NCBI RefSeq assembly: GCF_030730905.1
Contig: NZ_JAVAMP010000011.1
Coordinates: 62,001-126,000, forward strand
Direction: 5' to 3'
Source: Chengkuizengella axinellae
GTDB taxonomy: Bacteria > Bacillota > Bacilli > Paenibacillales > KCTC-33759
DNA length: 64,000 nt
Numbering within the stretch: the first letter of the stretch is position 1; every line of letters starts with the position of its first letter. The translations under genes and the position numbers were made by a program. Under the pieces are notes generated by a model, which saw only the letters and a program-made list of their open reading frames with translations, did no database searches and had not been told where the DNA came from. Of the stretch, positions 26,036-35,680 are shown piece by piece.

Positions 26036-27962
26036 TCAACTTATATACCGGAATTTAAAAAAGAATATAAAAAATTATTTCCTATATGTGTTTGCTTTAA
26101 TTTTTAGTGTTGCACTTTATTTTGCCTTTGTTACCCTGCAATATGATCCATCTATGGATGAAACCAGTGGTTCCATAAAAGGCGCTGCGGCCATTCGGTC
26201 TGCATCCTTCTTGCTTTTTGCTATGATTAGTATTTTTCTCTTATATGCGAATACCATCTTTATTAAACGGCGTAGTAAAGAAATTGGACTGTTTCAATTA
26301 ATTGGGATGACTAAAAATAAAATATTCCGCATCCTAACTGCTGAAAATTTTATCCTTTATTTTGGATCCGTTATATTAGGCATTTTCATTGGATTTTCGA
26401 TATCAAAATTCATTCTATTGGTTTTATTCAAGATCACTGAAGTCAAACGCATTGCAACTCTTCACTTCTCTTCAGAAGCACTGATTCAAACGCTTATTGT
26501 TTTTAGTCTGATTTACATTTTCATCATGCTGATGAATTATATATTTATTAAAAAACATTATATTTTGTCCCTATTTCATGTGATTTCCACAACAGAAGCT
26601 AAAGTTCAAAAAATGTCATGGCTGCAAATGTTGATTGGTGTCTTAGGAATCTTACTTATTACCACTGGCTATTATATTTCATCTAAATTATTTAGTGGTT
26701 CCTTTTCTACCGTAAATGAACTCTTCCTTACTATGATCTTTATCCTAACATCTGTCATTATAGGAACTTATTTATTTTATAAAGGATCGGTTAGCTTTAT
26801 TTCTCATTTGATACGTAAGAAAAAGAATGGTTATTTAAGTATTAATGAGGTCTTATCTCTTACTTCCATTATGTTTCGAATGAAATCAAACGCCTTATTG
26901 CTGACCATAATTACAACAGTTTCCGCACTTGCCATTAGTTTCTTATCCTTAAGTTATATTTCGTATTATTCAGCAGAGAAAAATGCTCAAAATAATGTAG
27001 CTGCAGATTTCTCTATTCCAAATGTACAAGACGCAGAGATATTTAAACAGAAACTAACAACAAACCACATACAATATACTGAATATCAAATTGATGTTAT
27101 TCAGGTAAATATCAATGCTGAGCAGATCATAGAAACAAATTTAGGTGAATTAGGTATTGATCCAAGTTTGATGAGCGCTCCTGTTATCAGTGATCTGTCC
27201 ATAAAAAATATTGACCTTGCAGCAAATGAAACCCTACTTACTGGTAATGATACCTTGATGTTTTTATCATTAAAAGATGCAGGTTCAATCCAATGGATTG
27301 GACAAAACGATATAACGCCACATGAATATATAGGATTTAAAAATGAATATTTCATATCGTGGTATTTCACAAATGGAGGACCAGCTGCTATTGTGGACGA
27401 ATTGGTATTTAAGCAATTAAAAAACGATTTAAATCCAGAAATTCAATTGCCATCCTTTACTCATATCGGGATTCATATTACGGAGGAAAACGATCTTGAA
27501 CAAGCGAATGATATTTTTAAAGCACTGGGTTTTAACAGCAATAATGCGTATGATTCCCGCTTGGAAATGATGAACGACTGGAAAATGAACATGGGATTCC
27601 TCATGTTTATCGTAAGCTTCTTAGGATTAACCTTCCTAGTCACTTCTGGCTGTATTCTTTATTTCAAGCAAATGGGAGAAGGTGAAGATGAGAAGCCAAA
27701 CTATACGATTTTAAGAAAACTGGGCTATACTCAATCTGATCTTTTAAAAGGGATACGAGGAAAGCAAATCTACAATTTTGGTATTCCTTTAATCATAGGG
27801 CTTTTACATAGTTTTTTCGCTGTAAAATCTGGGTGGTTTTTCTTTGGTACTGAACTTTGGACACCGATGATTATCGTGATGGGCATATATACAGCACTAT
27901 ACTCTATATTCGGAATGTTATCTGTCCTTTATTATAAAAAGGTGATTAACGACTCACTTTAA
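26025..27962 (+). CDS. bceB: BceB-type ABC transporter permease
   Basis: 645-residue permease with about ten helices: an FtsX-like domain near 55-180 ([23 protein letters not shown]), a middle helix group, a large extracellular domain between helices 7 and 8 (about 305-510) that gives drug specificity in this family, and three C-terminal helices with a second FtsX core. Start ATG 26025 lies inside the bceA end. With bceRS it makes a complete sensing and detoxification module. The antibiotic range cannot be told from sequence, although overall resemblance to the bacitracin/plectasin/mersacidin system is high. Confidence 0.9.
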   Translation: MNVNQLIYRNLKKNIKNYFLYVFALIFSVALYFAFVTLQYDPSMDETSGSIKGAAAIRSASFLLFAMISIFLLYANTIFIKRRSKEIGLFQLIGMTKNKIFRILTAENFILYFGSVILGIFIGFSISKFILLVLFKITEVKRIATLHFSSEALIQTLIVFSLIYIFIMLMNYIFIKKHYILSLFHVISTTEAKVQKMSWLQMLIGVLGILLITTGYYISSKLFSGSFSTVNELFLTMIFILTSVIIGTYLFYKGSVSFISHLIRKKKNGYLSINEVLSLTSIMFRMKSNALLLTIITTVSALAISFLSLSYISYYSAEKNAQNNVAADFSIPNVQDAEIFKQKLTTNHIQYTEYQIDVIQVNINAEQIIETNLGELGIDPSLMSAPVISDLSIKNIDLAANETLLTGNDTLMFLSLKDAGSIQWIGQNDITPHEYIGFKNEYFISWYFTNGGPAAIVDELVFKQLKNDLNPEIQLPSFTHIGIHITEENDLEQANDIFKALGFNSNNAYDSRLEMMNDWKMNMGFLMFIVSFLGLTFLVTSGCILYFKQMGEGEDEKPNYTILRKLGYTQSDLLKGIRGKQIYNFGIPLIIGLLHSFFAVKSGWFFFGTELWTPMIIVMGIYTALYSIFGMLSVLYYKKVINDSL

Positions 27963-28099
27963 CAGTTCTTTCACCAGTATACTACTAGGCTCCCTTGGTT
28001 TTATCCTTACTTGAGTCACATTCAAACATTGATTGCAATTGCTTTTATATCCACTCTTTGCCATAATAAAGTTATTCTTATTAGAAAGGGAGAGGGAAG

Positions 28100-28393
28100 A
28101 TGAAGCTGACAGTGACTCCAACAGCCGCAGATCATTTTATGGATGAGTTTCAATTAAAACAAGGCGATTATGTACATTTTTTTGTAAAATACGGTGGACA
28201 CAGCGTGATTCAGACTGGCTTTTCTCTTGGTATTTCCCATGATAAACCTGAAAAAATAGGCGCATCAGTAAAACTAGATGATGTAACCTATTACGTAGAA
28301 GAAAGTGATTTATGGTATTTTGAAGGACATCAGTTGAAGGTAGATTTCAATGAACATAATGAAGAGATAGAATATAACTATAATAAGGAATAA
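28100..28393 (+). CDS. HesB/YneR-type protein
   Basis: 97-residue protein of the HesB/IscA-like fold, YneR branch: MKLTVTPTAADHFMDEFQLKQGDYVHFFVKYGGHSVIQTGFSLGI-(S)-H-x-KP. The cysteines that carry Fe-S clusters in IscA are absent, so classic cluster assembly is unlikely. ATG follows GAAAGGGAGAGGG. It is followed by a small basic gene and a strong terminator, probably a two-gene unit. Role unknown. Confidence 0.82.
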   Translation: MKLTVTPTAADHFMDEFQLKQGDYVHFFVKYGGHSVIQTGFSLGISHDKPEKIGASVKLDDVTYYVEESDLWYFEGHQLKVDFNEHNEEIEYNYNKE

Positions 28394-28414
28394 AAACATT
28401 AAGGAGTACTCAGA

Positions 28415-28621
28415 ATGACAAATAAAACAGTAGACCATCAATTAAATGATCAATCCAAAAAGAAAGTAAGTTTACAAGACGCAATTAAACAGAAATTGCA
28501 AAATACTAAGCAAGCCCAATCCAAAAACAACGCTGTTAATAACAGAGGAAATCAAACCAAAAAGCTGACAAGTCAACAAACGAAAAAAATAAATAACCAG
28601 CGCAAGCGAATGGGTGTCTAA
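28415..28621 (+). CDS. small basic hydrophilic protein
   Basis: 68-residue protein rich in Lys, Gln and Asn and without hydrophobic segments; likely disordered or nucleic-acid-binding (KKVSLQDAIKQKLQNTKQAQ...TKKINNQRKRMGV). ATG follows AAGGAGTACTCAG and it starts 21 bp after the HesB-like gene, so co-transcription is likely. No family recognised. Composition resembles small acid-soluble or ribosome-associated proteins only superficially. Confidence 0.65.
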   Translation: MTNKTVDHQLNDQSKKKVSLQDAIKQKLQNTKQAQSKNNAVNNRGNQTKKLTSQQTKKINNQRKRMGV

Positions 28622-28639
28622 TTCCATAAATACATTAGA

Positions 28640-28675
28640 AACCTCTGCCTCATCTCATTGAGGCAGAGGTTCTTT
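28640..28675 (+). terminator. strong intrinsic terminator
   Basis: Perfect 13-bp stem AACCTCTGCCTCA / TGAGGCAGAGGTT with loop TCTCAT, followed by CTTTT. Confidence 0.9.
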
Positions 28676-28845
28676 TATTCCTCTTATCATCAACCATCAA
28701 TACTTTCCAACACAATTTATCAACATCCATGATGACCTGATTAATCCCTAATTTAACTCTCTTTAAGAATGTACAAAGAATTTTAGCAATTCATTTAGGA
28801 GACATAATGTAATAACTCACCATTTATCTAAAAGGAGTTGAATAT

Positions 28846-29660
28846 ATGGATTTACAAAATGGAAAGTTTTACTGGCCTATTATCTTCAAAAACATAATTT
28901 TAGTGTGGATTTATTAACCAAAGCTCAAGTTGGAGATTTGTATCCTTTTAAAAAGACATCAGCCCTTTATATTTATAATGATGCAAAAAATCAATCCCTT
29001 CAAATATAACCATGGTCTTCTAATGGATGCTCATAAAAAGGGTGTTCAAATCTTCGAACAAACTAGAATAAATGGACATAAAACAGAGAATGAATCTACT
29101 ACATTTTTTACTGAAAATAAACATTCCATTAAAGCACGCTATGTCATTATTGCCGCAGGATATGAAGGCTTAGAATTTAAAAAAGAAAAAAACGCGTTTT
29201 TAACTAGTTCATATGCTGTTGTTACTAACCCTGTAGAATACTTCACGGATTGGCACAAACAATCACTAATTTGGGAAACGGCACGACCTTACATCTATAT
29301 GCGAACAACTAGAGATAATAGAATCATTATTGGAGGACTCGATGACAATACCGATAAATCAAATGATCTTGACTCTAAAATTATGCATAAGAAGGATAAA
29401 CTCATTGCCCAGTTCAACAAGCTATTTCCGGAAATTGAAGTTTATCCAGAATACTATCTTGCAGCATTTTATGGAGGTACACATGATGAATTACCGATGA
29501 TTGGTCAATACCCTTTCCAAACTGTTATTTTGTATATGCCTATGGTGATAACGGTTTAGTTTATAGCGGAGTACTCGCAAAGATTTTAAGGGATGTAATT
29601 GTTAAAGACTCACATCCAGCATTTGAGATGTATAGGCAACAGCGCCTTGTTCGAGTATAA
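28846..29660 (+). pseudogene. decayed FAD-dependent (DAO family) oxidoreductase
   Basis: ATG 28846 behind AAAGGAG starts MDLQNGKFYWP, typical for a DAO-family amine or glycine oxidase-like gene. Most of the FAD-binding N-terminal half is missing, and sequence resumes in another frame with YLQKHNFSVDLLTKAQVGDLYPF. A frame change in the A-run near 28983-28990 leads to INPFKYNHGLLMDAHKKGVQIFE...ARYVIIAAGYEGLE...RIIIGGLDD. A second change near 29512 restores CYFVYAYGDNGLVYS...RQQRLVRV, ending at 29660. The internal deletion plus two frameshifts make it non-functional; the longest surviving frame is 28930-29559. Confidence 0.85.
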
Positions 29661-29668
29661 ATAGAAAT

Positions 29669-29703
29669 GCAGAGAGTTGAGGTTAATAACCCTAGCTCTC
29701 TGC
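29669..29703. terminator. terminator between pseudogene and MMPL gene
   Basis: Stem GCAGAGAG / CTCTCTGC (29669-29676, 29696-29703) with partly paired GGTTA..AACC interior, lying between two convergent units. The T-runs are short, so strength is uncertain. Confidence 0.6.
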
Positions 29704-29713
29704 AAATTTACGC

Positions 29714-32700
29714 TTATAAATGAGTTTTTATATTTACTTCATTTTTCTCAATGCCTTTGACTACTTCTTTTTGTTTTAACTTAGACTGTATAGAAACAAG
29801 TGCTGGAATTAACATAGGCAGCATGACTACGGTAAGCAAAGTTAAACCAGTTATAACTACAGTAGACATTTGAGTTAATGTCAGTACCCCTGCTGGATAC
29901 ATAGCTGCAAATGTTCCACATAAAATAATCGCTGCAGAGATAACCACTCCCCCAATCTTCTTTTTCGCTAATAAAAGAGCTTCCGGTGAAGACATATCTG
30001 TGTATTCCTTATAACGCATCATTAAGAAGATACTGTAATCTACACCTAATGCAATCACCATAATAAATGAGAAGAACGGTATACTCCAAGATAATCCACT
30101 AAGTCCAAATACATTTACAACTAATAATTCTGTAAATGAAAGTGCCGTATAGTACCCTAAAATCAGAGATACAATGATATACACTGGGATCCAAAAACCT
30201 CTAATAATCCATACAAGGACAATGAATATCCCGATCAACATAAGGGTAACAGTTCGTACGAAATCCTCTGTGGCTATTGTATTTAAATCGTCATTCATAG
30301 AAGAAATTCCACCTAATGCAAACCTTGCATTTTCTAACTTTAAATCTTGAAGTTCACTATCAATAACTTCATTTAATGCATTCATCACTTCCATGGCTTC
30401 AGTAGAATACGGATCTACAGATAACTCAACAGATAATTTGAAAACTTCTCTATCCTCAGACATATATAGATCAAGTACTTCCTGATACTCTCCTTCAAGT
30501 AATTCAGATGGGATATAGAACGTTGATGAGGAATCCGTTTCTGTCATTTCTTCTAAAAAATTTGTAGCTTCTACCAAACCATAAGAGATGTCATCTAATC
30601 CTTCTGTACTTTTAGAGAGTCCTACTTCTAATTCAATCATTCCAGAAGAAGCTTCTACTAACCCATTTTTAAGCTGAATTTGACCATCATTAATGTTCTG
30701 AATACCCTTTTCTATTTTACCCAGATTTAAGATGATTTCTGATTGCCCTTCACTCCCCATCTCTAAACCATCAGCAAGCGTGGAAATAGATTGTTCAATC
30801 TCTACTGCTGCATCACTTAATTGAGTTTGCCCTTGAGTCATTTGGGAAAGACCTTCATTTGCCTTTGTAAATGCATCGTTTGTTTCTTTAAAGATAGTAT
30901 TTAACTCTTCTGAGCTTAAGATAAGTGCATTCAGTTGAGCAACTAGTTCCTCTATTGTCGTTTTTAAAGTCATCATATTGGGATCAACTGCAACCTCAGG
31001 GTGAGCTTTTTCAATTTGTACAACTAATCCTTGCATGCCATTCGCTGATGTTCGGATGAACATCATTTGATTCATTATTTCATCGTATTCAGTTGCAATG
31101 AAAGAATACCCACTTTGCAACTGTCCATAGCTTGTATGCAATTCACTTGACGACTGGTTTAATTCAGATAAGCTCTTAGATAAAGTTTTCATTGCATCTT
31201 CTAATTGTCTTGCCCCTACTGTTCCATTGGCAATCCCCTCATTTAAGGTCTGCAACGCACTTTGGAGCTGATTCACATTCCCAGCAATCTCATTTGTCCC
31301 AACTATTAATTTGTCTACATTGGAAAAGTCAGCAGAATTAGATAATTGTTCTTCAGCTTCAGATAATCCCTCTGCAATTTGTGCTACCCCATCATTCGCT
31401 GAAACAAGTCCTTCACTAACTTGCTCAACTTGATCTGTACTATATAATTCCTCTATTTTTTCTCCCTTTGGTCTTGTGGGGCTATATACAGCTTCAACAC
31501 CTTCAATATTTATCATTTTTTGTGTTAATTCATCGATCCAATCCAAATGTTCATTAGAATCCATATGTTCATTTGCATCGATGACCACGGTTGTAGGTAA
31601 AGCTTTACCTGGTGAAAATTTGTCAGACAAAAGGTTAAAACCTTGAACAGATTCATAAGCATCACTTACTTCATCCACACTGTTGTAGGATACATTTCCT
31701 TCATACATAAAAAGAAATGGGATAGTTAAAATAGCTACAAGGATAACAGATACAAAAGGTCTGGCCGTTGAAAATTGACCTAATCGTGACCAAAGTTTAT
31801 TTTCTCCATGAGATTTTGGCTCTTTTACAGGCCAAAACATCAATCGACCCATTACCATCATGAAAAAAGGCATTAAAGTAAACAAGGCTAACAATAAAAT
31901 ACCTACTGCAACAGCCACAGCAGAAGCAGACTGAAAGACTGAAAACTTAGCCAATCCCAGAATACTAAAACCAATAAATACAGCTAAACCACTATATATG
32001 ACCGTTTTCCCAGCTGTTTTATAAGTATTTATAATAGATTCTTTGATTTTGAAACCTTTGCTAATTTCCTCCTTAAATCTACTTAAGAGTAAGATATTAT
32101 AATCTGTACCAATACCAAACAATACTAAAATCAAAAACGTTTGAGTAATCGTTGAAAATGGAAAATCTAAGGTATACACTAAATGTGCTACTATACTTAA
32201 CGAGCATATATACGTAACCCCTACTGTCAATAAAGATATAATCGGTGTAATTGGAGAACGGAATACAATAATTAATACAATAATGATGAAGATCACTGTG
32301 AAAAGCTCCGTTTTCTTTACACCATCTTCCGTAGTTTGAATCTGATCTTCATTAATGAATTCACTTCCAGTTATATACGTCGTTACTTCACTGTCACTTA
32401 ACTCCTTCTGAAGCTCCTCTCGAATCTCACTTACTTTTTTACCTGATTTGTCAATACTAAGTGCGGTGATGATAGTTGTTTCATCCGGAGAAACAAGCTG
32501 CTCCTTTAATTCTTCATTATCAAAATGAGTTAAAATATTTGAAATCCCCAGATCTTCTTGTTTTGTTGTTAAATCGTTGATTTGGTCTTCTATATTTTGT
32601 AATTGTGTCTCATTGATTCCTTCTTTTTCATAAAAAACAACAACTGCATCTATATTCTCTATCTCCGATGAAACCCCATTTAGTTCATTTAAAAGCTCAA

Positions 32701-32851
32701 CCGATAAAACAGAAGAATATCCATCAGGGATTTTCGGCTGTCCTTTTTCTCTTAATAAATCGTCTAAACTAGGCATGGTAGTAACTAATAATAACGTTGC
32801 AACTACCCAAAAAACCACCAACACCCAACGTAATTTAATCATATGTTTCAT
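29714..32851 (-). CDS. MMPL-family exporter with long coiled-coil extracellular region
   Basis: 1045-residue RND/MMPL transporter. Helix 1 is followed by the first extracellular domain, then a six-helix sterol-sensing-like bundle including FGIGTDYNILLLSRFKEEI (Asp-Tyr proton relay). A second extracellular region (about 395-790) has an unusually long helical, Gln/Glu/Ser-rich coiled coil (for example LSEAEEQLSNSADFS and NEGLSQMTQGQTQLSD) like YdgH-type proteins. The second bundle includes LGVDYSIFLMMRYKEY. ATG follows AGGAGG. It lies 154 bp downstream of an HK/RR pair on the same strand, which suggests it is their target. Substrate, perhaps a lipid or amphipathic antibiotic, is unknown. Confidence 0.9.
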   Translation of the reverse strand: MKHMIKLRWVLVVFWVVATLLLVTTMPSLDDLLREKGQPKIPDGYSSVLSVELLNELNGVSSEIENIDAVVVFYEKEGINETQLQNIEDQINDLTTKQEDLGISNILTHFDNEELKEQLVSPDETTIITALSIDKSGKKVSEIREELQKELSDSEVTTYITGSEFINEDQIQTTEDGVKKTELFTVIFIIIVLIIVFRSPITPIISLLTVGVTYICSLSIVAHLVYTLDFPFSTITQTFLILVLFGIGTDYNILLLSRFKEEISKGFKIKESIINTYKTAGKTVIYSGLAVFIGFSILGLAKFSVFQSASAVAVAVGILLLALFTLMPFFMMVMGRLMFWPVKEPKSHGENKLWSRLGQFSTARPFVSVILVAILTIPFLFMYEGNVSYNSVDEVSDAYESVQGFNLLSDKFSPGKALPTTVVIDANEHMDSNEHLDWIDELTQKMINIEGVEAVYSPTRPKGEKIEELYSTDQVEQVSEGLVSANDGVAQIAEGLSEAEEQLSNSADFSNVDKLIVGTNEIAGNVNQLQSALQTLNEGIANGTVGARQLEDAMKTLSKSLSELNQSSSELHTSYGQLQSGYSFIATEYDEIMNQMMFIRTSANGMQGLVVQIEKAHPEVAVDPNMMTLKTTIEELVAQLNALILSSEELNTIFKETNDAFTKANEGLSQMTQGQTQLSDAAVEIEQSISTLADGLEMGSEGQSEIILNLGKIEKGIQNINDGQIQLKNGLVEASSGMIELEVGLSKSTEGLDDISYGLVEATNFLEEMTETDSSSTFYIPSELLEGEYQEVLDLYMSEDREVFKLSVELSVDPYSTEAMEVMNALNEVIDSELQDLKLENARFALGGISSMNDDLNTIATEDFVRTVTLMLIGIFIVLVWIIRGFWIPVYIIVSLILGYYTALSFTELLVVNVFGLSGLSWSIPFFSFIMVIALGVDYSIFLMMRYKEYTDMSSPEALLLAKKKIGGVVISAAIILCGTFAAMYPAGVLTLTQMSTVVITGLTLLTVVMLPMLIPALVSIQSKLKQKEVVKGIEKNEVNIKTHL

Positions 32852-33005
32852 GATCTCAAACCTCCTAATTTCTTGTATGAGATCAATTTATCACCCAACC
32901 ATAAATTGAAAATGAAAAAAAAATAAAAAAAAATAAAACCACAGCAGTTTTATTTTGATTAACTCAGTAAAATTCTATTTTTTATCATCCTAAAGAGCCT
33001 AAGCA

Positions 33006-34343
33006 CTAGCTATCAAGTGGAAGGATTATTTTAATACCCAAACCTCCTAATTTCTCTGACTGGTACGCCACTACCTTTCCTCCATGACCTTCTACAATCG
33101 ATTTTGCAATGGCAAGACCCAGCCCTGTTCCCCCTTTTTCTCTTTGTCTAGATTTATCTACAGTATAAAACTTTTGAAATAAATACGGGAGGTCAGACTC
33201 AGAAACCCCAATTCCGTTATCTTCGATTGTTATCATAATAGAGTTTTCTTTTACTGTCCCTATCATTGATACCTTCAGTTCTTCATTATTAGCGTATCTA
33301 ATCGAATTACTGATTAGATTGGCAAATAGTCGACGTAGGAATTTTTCATTGCCAATTATATTGAGCTCTTCAGAAAAGTCATGTTTCCAGCGAAAAGTGT
33401 AATCCATTCCCAATAATTCAGCTTCATATTCTTCACCAATAGACTCGAAAAACGGTTTAAGTGGAACAATGCCCCGTTCCATTTCCTGCAAGGCAATTTC
33501 ACTTCTGGAGAAATCGGAGAATTGGTTTACTAGCTCTGTCATAAACAATGCCTTCTTTTGCACTAACTTTATATATTCATCCTTTTGTTCCTTTGATTGC
33601 ATATTCGAAGAAATTACTACTTCAAGGAATCCATTAATGGATGTAAGTGGTGTTTTTAGATCATGTGCAATGGATGTAACCATATCTATTTGTTCACCAT
33701 ATATACTCTGAAGCCTTGTTTCAAGTTCATTAAAGCGTTGATACAGTTCTCCAATTTCATCCTTTCTAGAAACCTCTTCAGATGGAATTTTACGATGTAA
33801 ATTAACCTTTTTAAAGCGGTGAATTAATTTTGTGATCGGACCCGTTATCTTTTCATGAAAATAAAGTGTTAACAATAAGAAGATCATAAAATGAGTAATC
33901 ACTACAAAAATAAATAAATCTATAGCAAATTGATATGACACTTCAATGAATTCATCTAATTTTCTTTGGATGGAGATAAATAAAACGATGTTATCATCTT
34001 GTGGGGATTTTACAGGCAACCAACTTTCCTTAGTAAAAAGCTCGGTATCTAAATTATTAAATTCGAATAAAACTTTCTCAAATGTTGGATCATTTATTTT
34101 TATGATCCACTGCTCTTGGTTAGCTAATTGATACAAATAATTCTGAATACGCTGTTGATCTGGATATAAATTTTCTACTTCTTTAATCACTTCTTCATGC
34201 CTTTGAATAAACTGTTCATTACTTTCATCAAATTCAAAAGCTAACTTATCTCTAACGTCTACTCTCATGTAGACTAATGCTAAAAAAAAGAAAATTATTT
34301 CTATAATTAGAAATAACAACGGAATGTGAAATTTCAGCTTCAT
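33006..34343 (-). CDS. sensor histidine kinase of the MMPL cluster
   Basis: 445-residue kinase: helix 1 (7-25), an extracellular sensor of about 120 residues, helix 2 (about 140-163), HAMP, DHp with phospho-His in SIAHDLKTPLTSINGFLE (about 228-245), N box FANLISNSIRYA, and G boxes IEDNGIGVSESDLPYLFQKFY and GTGLGLAIAKSIV. Start overlaps the regulator's stop by 4 bp. With the regulator it probably controls the downstream MMPL exporter. Confidence 0.9.
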   Translation of the reverse strand: MKLKFHIPLLFLIIEIIFFFLALVYMRVDVRDKLAFEFDESNEQFIQRHEEVIKEVENLYPDQQRIQNYLYQLANQEQWIIKINDPTFEKVLFEFNNLDTELFTKESWLPVKSPQDDNIVLFISIQRKLDEFIEVSYQFAIDLFIFVVITHFMIFLLLTLYFHEKITGPITKLIHRFKKVNLHRKIPSEEVSRKDEIGELYQRFNELETRLQSIYGEQIDMVTSIAHDLKTPLTSINGFLEVVISSNMQSKEQKDEYIKLVQKKALFMTELVNQFSDFSRSEIALQEMERGIVPLKPFFESIGEEYEAELLGMDYTFRWKHDFSEELNIIGNEKFLRRLFANLISNSIRYANNEELKVSMIGTVKENSIMITIEDNGIGVSESDLPYLFQKFYTVDKSRQREKGGTGLGLAIAKSIVEGHGGKVVAYQSEKLGGLGIKIILPLDS

Positions 34344-35038
34344 GTTTGATCGCCTTCAATCATAAATTTATAACCCACACCCCATACCGTTTTTATGTAG
34401 TCATGTGCTTTCCCTAATTTCCGACGTATGTTTTTTATGTGTACAGTGACATTATTTAAATCCCCGTACTCGTCTCCCCAAATATTTTGATAAATTTGTT
34501 CACGGCTAAATACTTGGTTAGGATGTCTAGTAAGGAAAAGCAATAACTGAAACTCTTTGGTTGAAAGTTGAAGTTTCTCTTTTTGAAGGAAAACTTCATA
34601 TGTATTTTCATTAAGTACAAGCGGTGTATCCTTTAAAGGGAAGCCATTTACTTGTTCTAGCTCTTTCCTTATTCTGCCTACTTTGCGAAAATGTGCTTTT
34701 ACACGTGCGATTAACTCATGCACATTAAATGGTTTAGTTAAATAATCATCCGCTCCAACCTCAAGTCCTATGATTTTATCTATATCTCGATCCTTTGCAC
34801 TTAATAATAAAATAGGCATGTTGTAACGAGATCGAATCTCTTTACATACCTCGACTCCATCCATTCCAGGCATCATGATATCTAGGATGACAAAATCTAT
34901 ATTATGATTTTCAATCTTTTCCAAAGCTTCTACACCAGAGTATGCAGAAGCAGTATAAAACTGTTCATATTTCAATGTATCTGTGATTAACCGAACAATC
35001 TCTTTATCATCATCCACTACAAGGATAGTTTCAGACAT
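34340..35038 (-). CDS. OmpR-family response regulator of the MMPL cluster
   Basis: 232-residue regulator: receiver with acidic pocket VVDDDKE, phospho-Asp in DFVILDIMMPGMDGVEVC, K in YLTKPF; winged-helix domain with HPNQVFSREQIYQNIWGDEYGDLNNVTVHIKNIRRKL and VWGVGYKF. Start ATG 35038 follows GAGGGTGGG. Coupled to the kinase by a 4-bp overlap. No operator was identified in the 154-bp gap before the MMPL gene. Confidence 0.9.
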   Translation of the reverse strand: MSETILVVDDDKEIVRLITDTLKYEQFYTASAYSGVEALEKIENHNIDFVILDIMMPGMDGVEVCKEIRSRYNMPILLLSAKDRDIDKIIGLEVGADDYLTKPFNVHELIARVKAHFRKVGRIRKELEQVNGFPLKDTPLVLNENTYEVFLQKEKLQLSTKEFQLLLFLTRHPNQVFSREQIYQNIWGDEYGDLNNVTVHIKNIRRKLGKAHDYIKTVWGVGYKFMIEGDQT

Positions 35039-35129
35039 ATCGTACCCACCCTCTCGCTCGCATTTAAATGACTCCATATTTTTTCCAATTGTATCATTTT
35101 GAATAGGGTTTATACAGTTTGTTAGTAAT

Positions 35130-35367
35130 GGCTAGGAATAGTTTAGGTTTAGGTTTAGGTTTAGGTTTTTCACTTTTTTTACTCTCCATAAAAAGCCAAT
35201 AATAAGAACGACTACTAAACCACTATAGGTAATGAGTAGATGTTTAAAATGAAATTCAATGGATGAAACTGAGCTTTCATAGCAAACTCCGCTTTTACCC
35301 TTTGGTAATCTTCTATTTCAATAGCTATTGTCGTGTCCGTTGAAACACCCTTTAACTCATACCCCAT
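35130..35367 (-). pseudogene. frameshifted small membrane-protein gene with (Asn-Leu)n tail
   Basis: ATG 35367 overlaps the end of the upstream gene and begins MGYELKGVSTDTTIAIEIEDYQRVKAEFAMKAQFHP. The frame then stops, but the adjacent frame continues smoothly as IEFHFKHLLITYSGLVVVLIIGFLWRVKKVK, a membrane helix with a basic end. It finishes in NLNLNLN encoded by the hexamer repeat, stopping near 35130. One frameshift near 35258 therefore breaks the gene. Unknown family; it looks like the C-terminal anchor of a small two-gene locus in decay. Confidence 0.5.
35141..35170 (-). repeat. GTTTAG hexamer repeat (telomere-like)
   Basis: Four perfect tandem GTTTAG units followed by a partial one. 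In the minus frame they encode Asn-Leu repeats at the end of the broken membrane gene. A hexamer keeps the frame, so copy-number slippage would only change tail length. Confidence 0.85.
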
Positions 35368-35599
35368 CATTCATATTTAAACTTATCTCAATCCAGTTTG
35401 TTTCTAAGGGATCATCAGTCACTTCGTCATCAAATTTCCAATCTAATAGACATACTACTTCTTCTCCATTTAAATTAAAGAGATGTTGTGGAAACCAACA
35501 AAGCTTTCCTTGCTCTGTTTTGATTCGAATTAATTCTTTCTCATTGTTTATATCTATAACTTGATACGAATTTCCTCTTATAAGATGCTCAGAATACAC
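35357..35599 (-). CDS. small protein, possibly starting at a lost or ATA start
   Basis: 80 residues from a GTG at 35599: EHLIRGNSYQVIDINNEKELIRIKTEQGKLCWFPQHLFNLNGEEV, a small beta-rich domain. The GTG lacks a proper ribosome site. The frame stays open upstream through ICRTAGVYSEHL to ATA at 35635, which sits seven bases after AAGGGTGG. The real start may thus have been an ATG now mutated to ATA, or a rare ATA/CTG start. Similar small SH3-like proteins occur in Bacillales by memory, with unknown role. It overlaps the broken membrane gene, so both may be decaying. Confidence 0.5.
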   Translation of the reverse strand: MYSEHLIRGNSYQVIDINNEKELIRIKTEQGKLCWFPQHLFNLNGEEVVCLLDWKFDDEVTDDPLETNWIEISLNMNDGV

Positions 35600-35680
35600 T
35601 CCTGCTGTTCTGCAAATAATATCTTTAAACAGTATTATAATTCCACCCTTGTTTTACTCTATAGGTCTACGATATTTATT

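Noticed and set aside
35141-35170. CRISPR or true telomere repeat
   Set aside because: Only four 6-bp units without spacers, inside a coding-like frame of a circular-type chromosome region.
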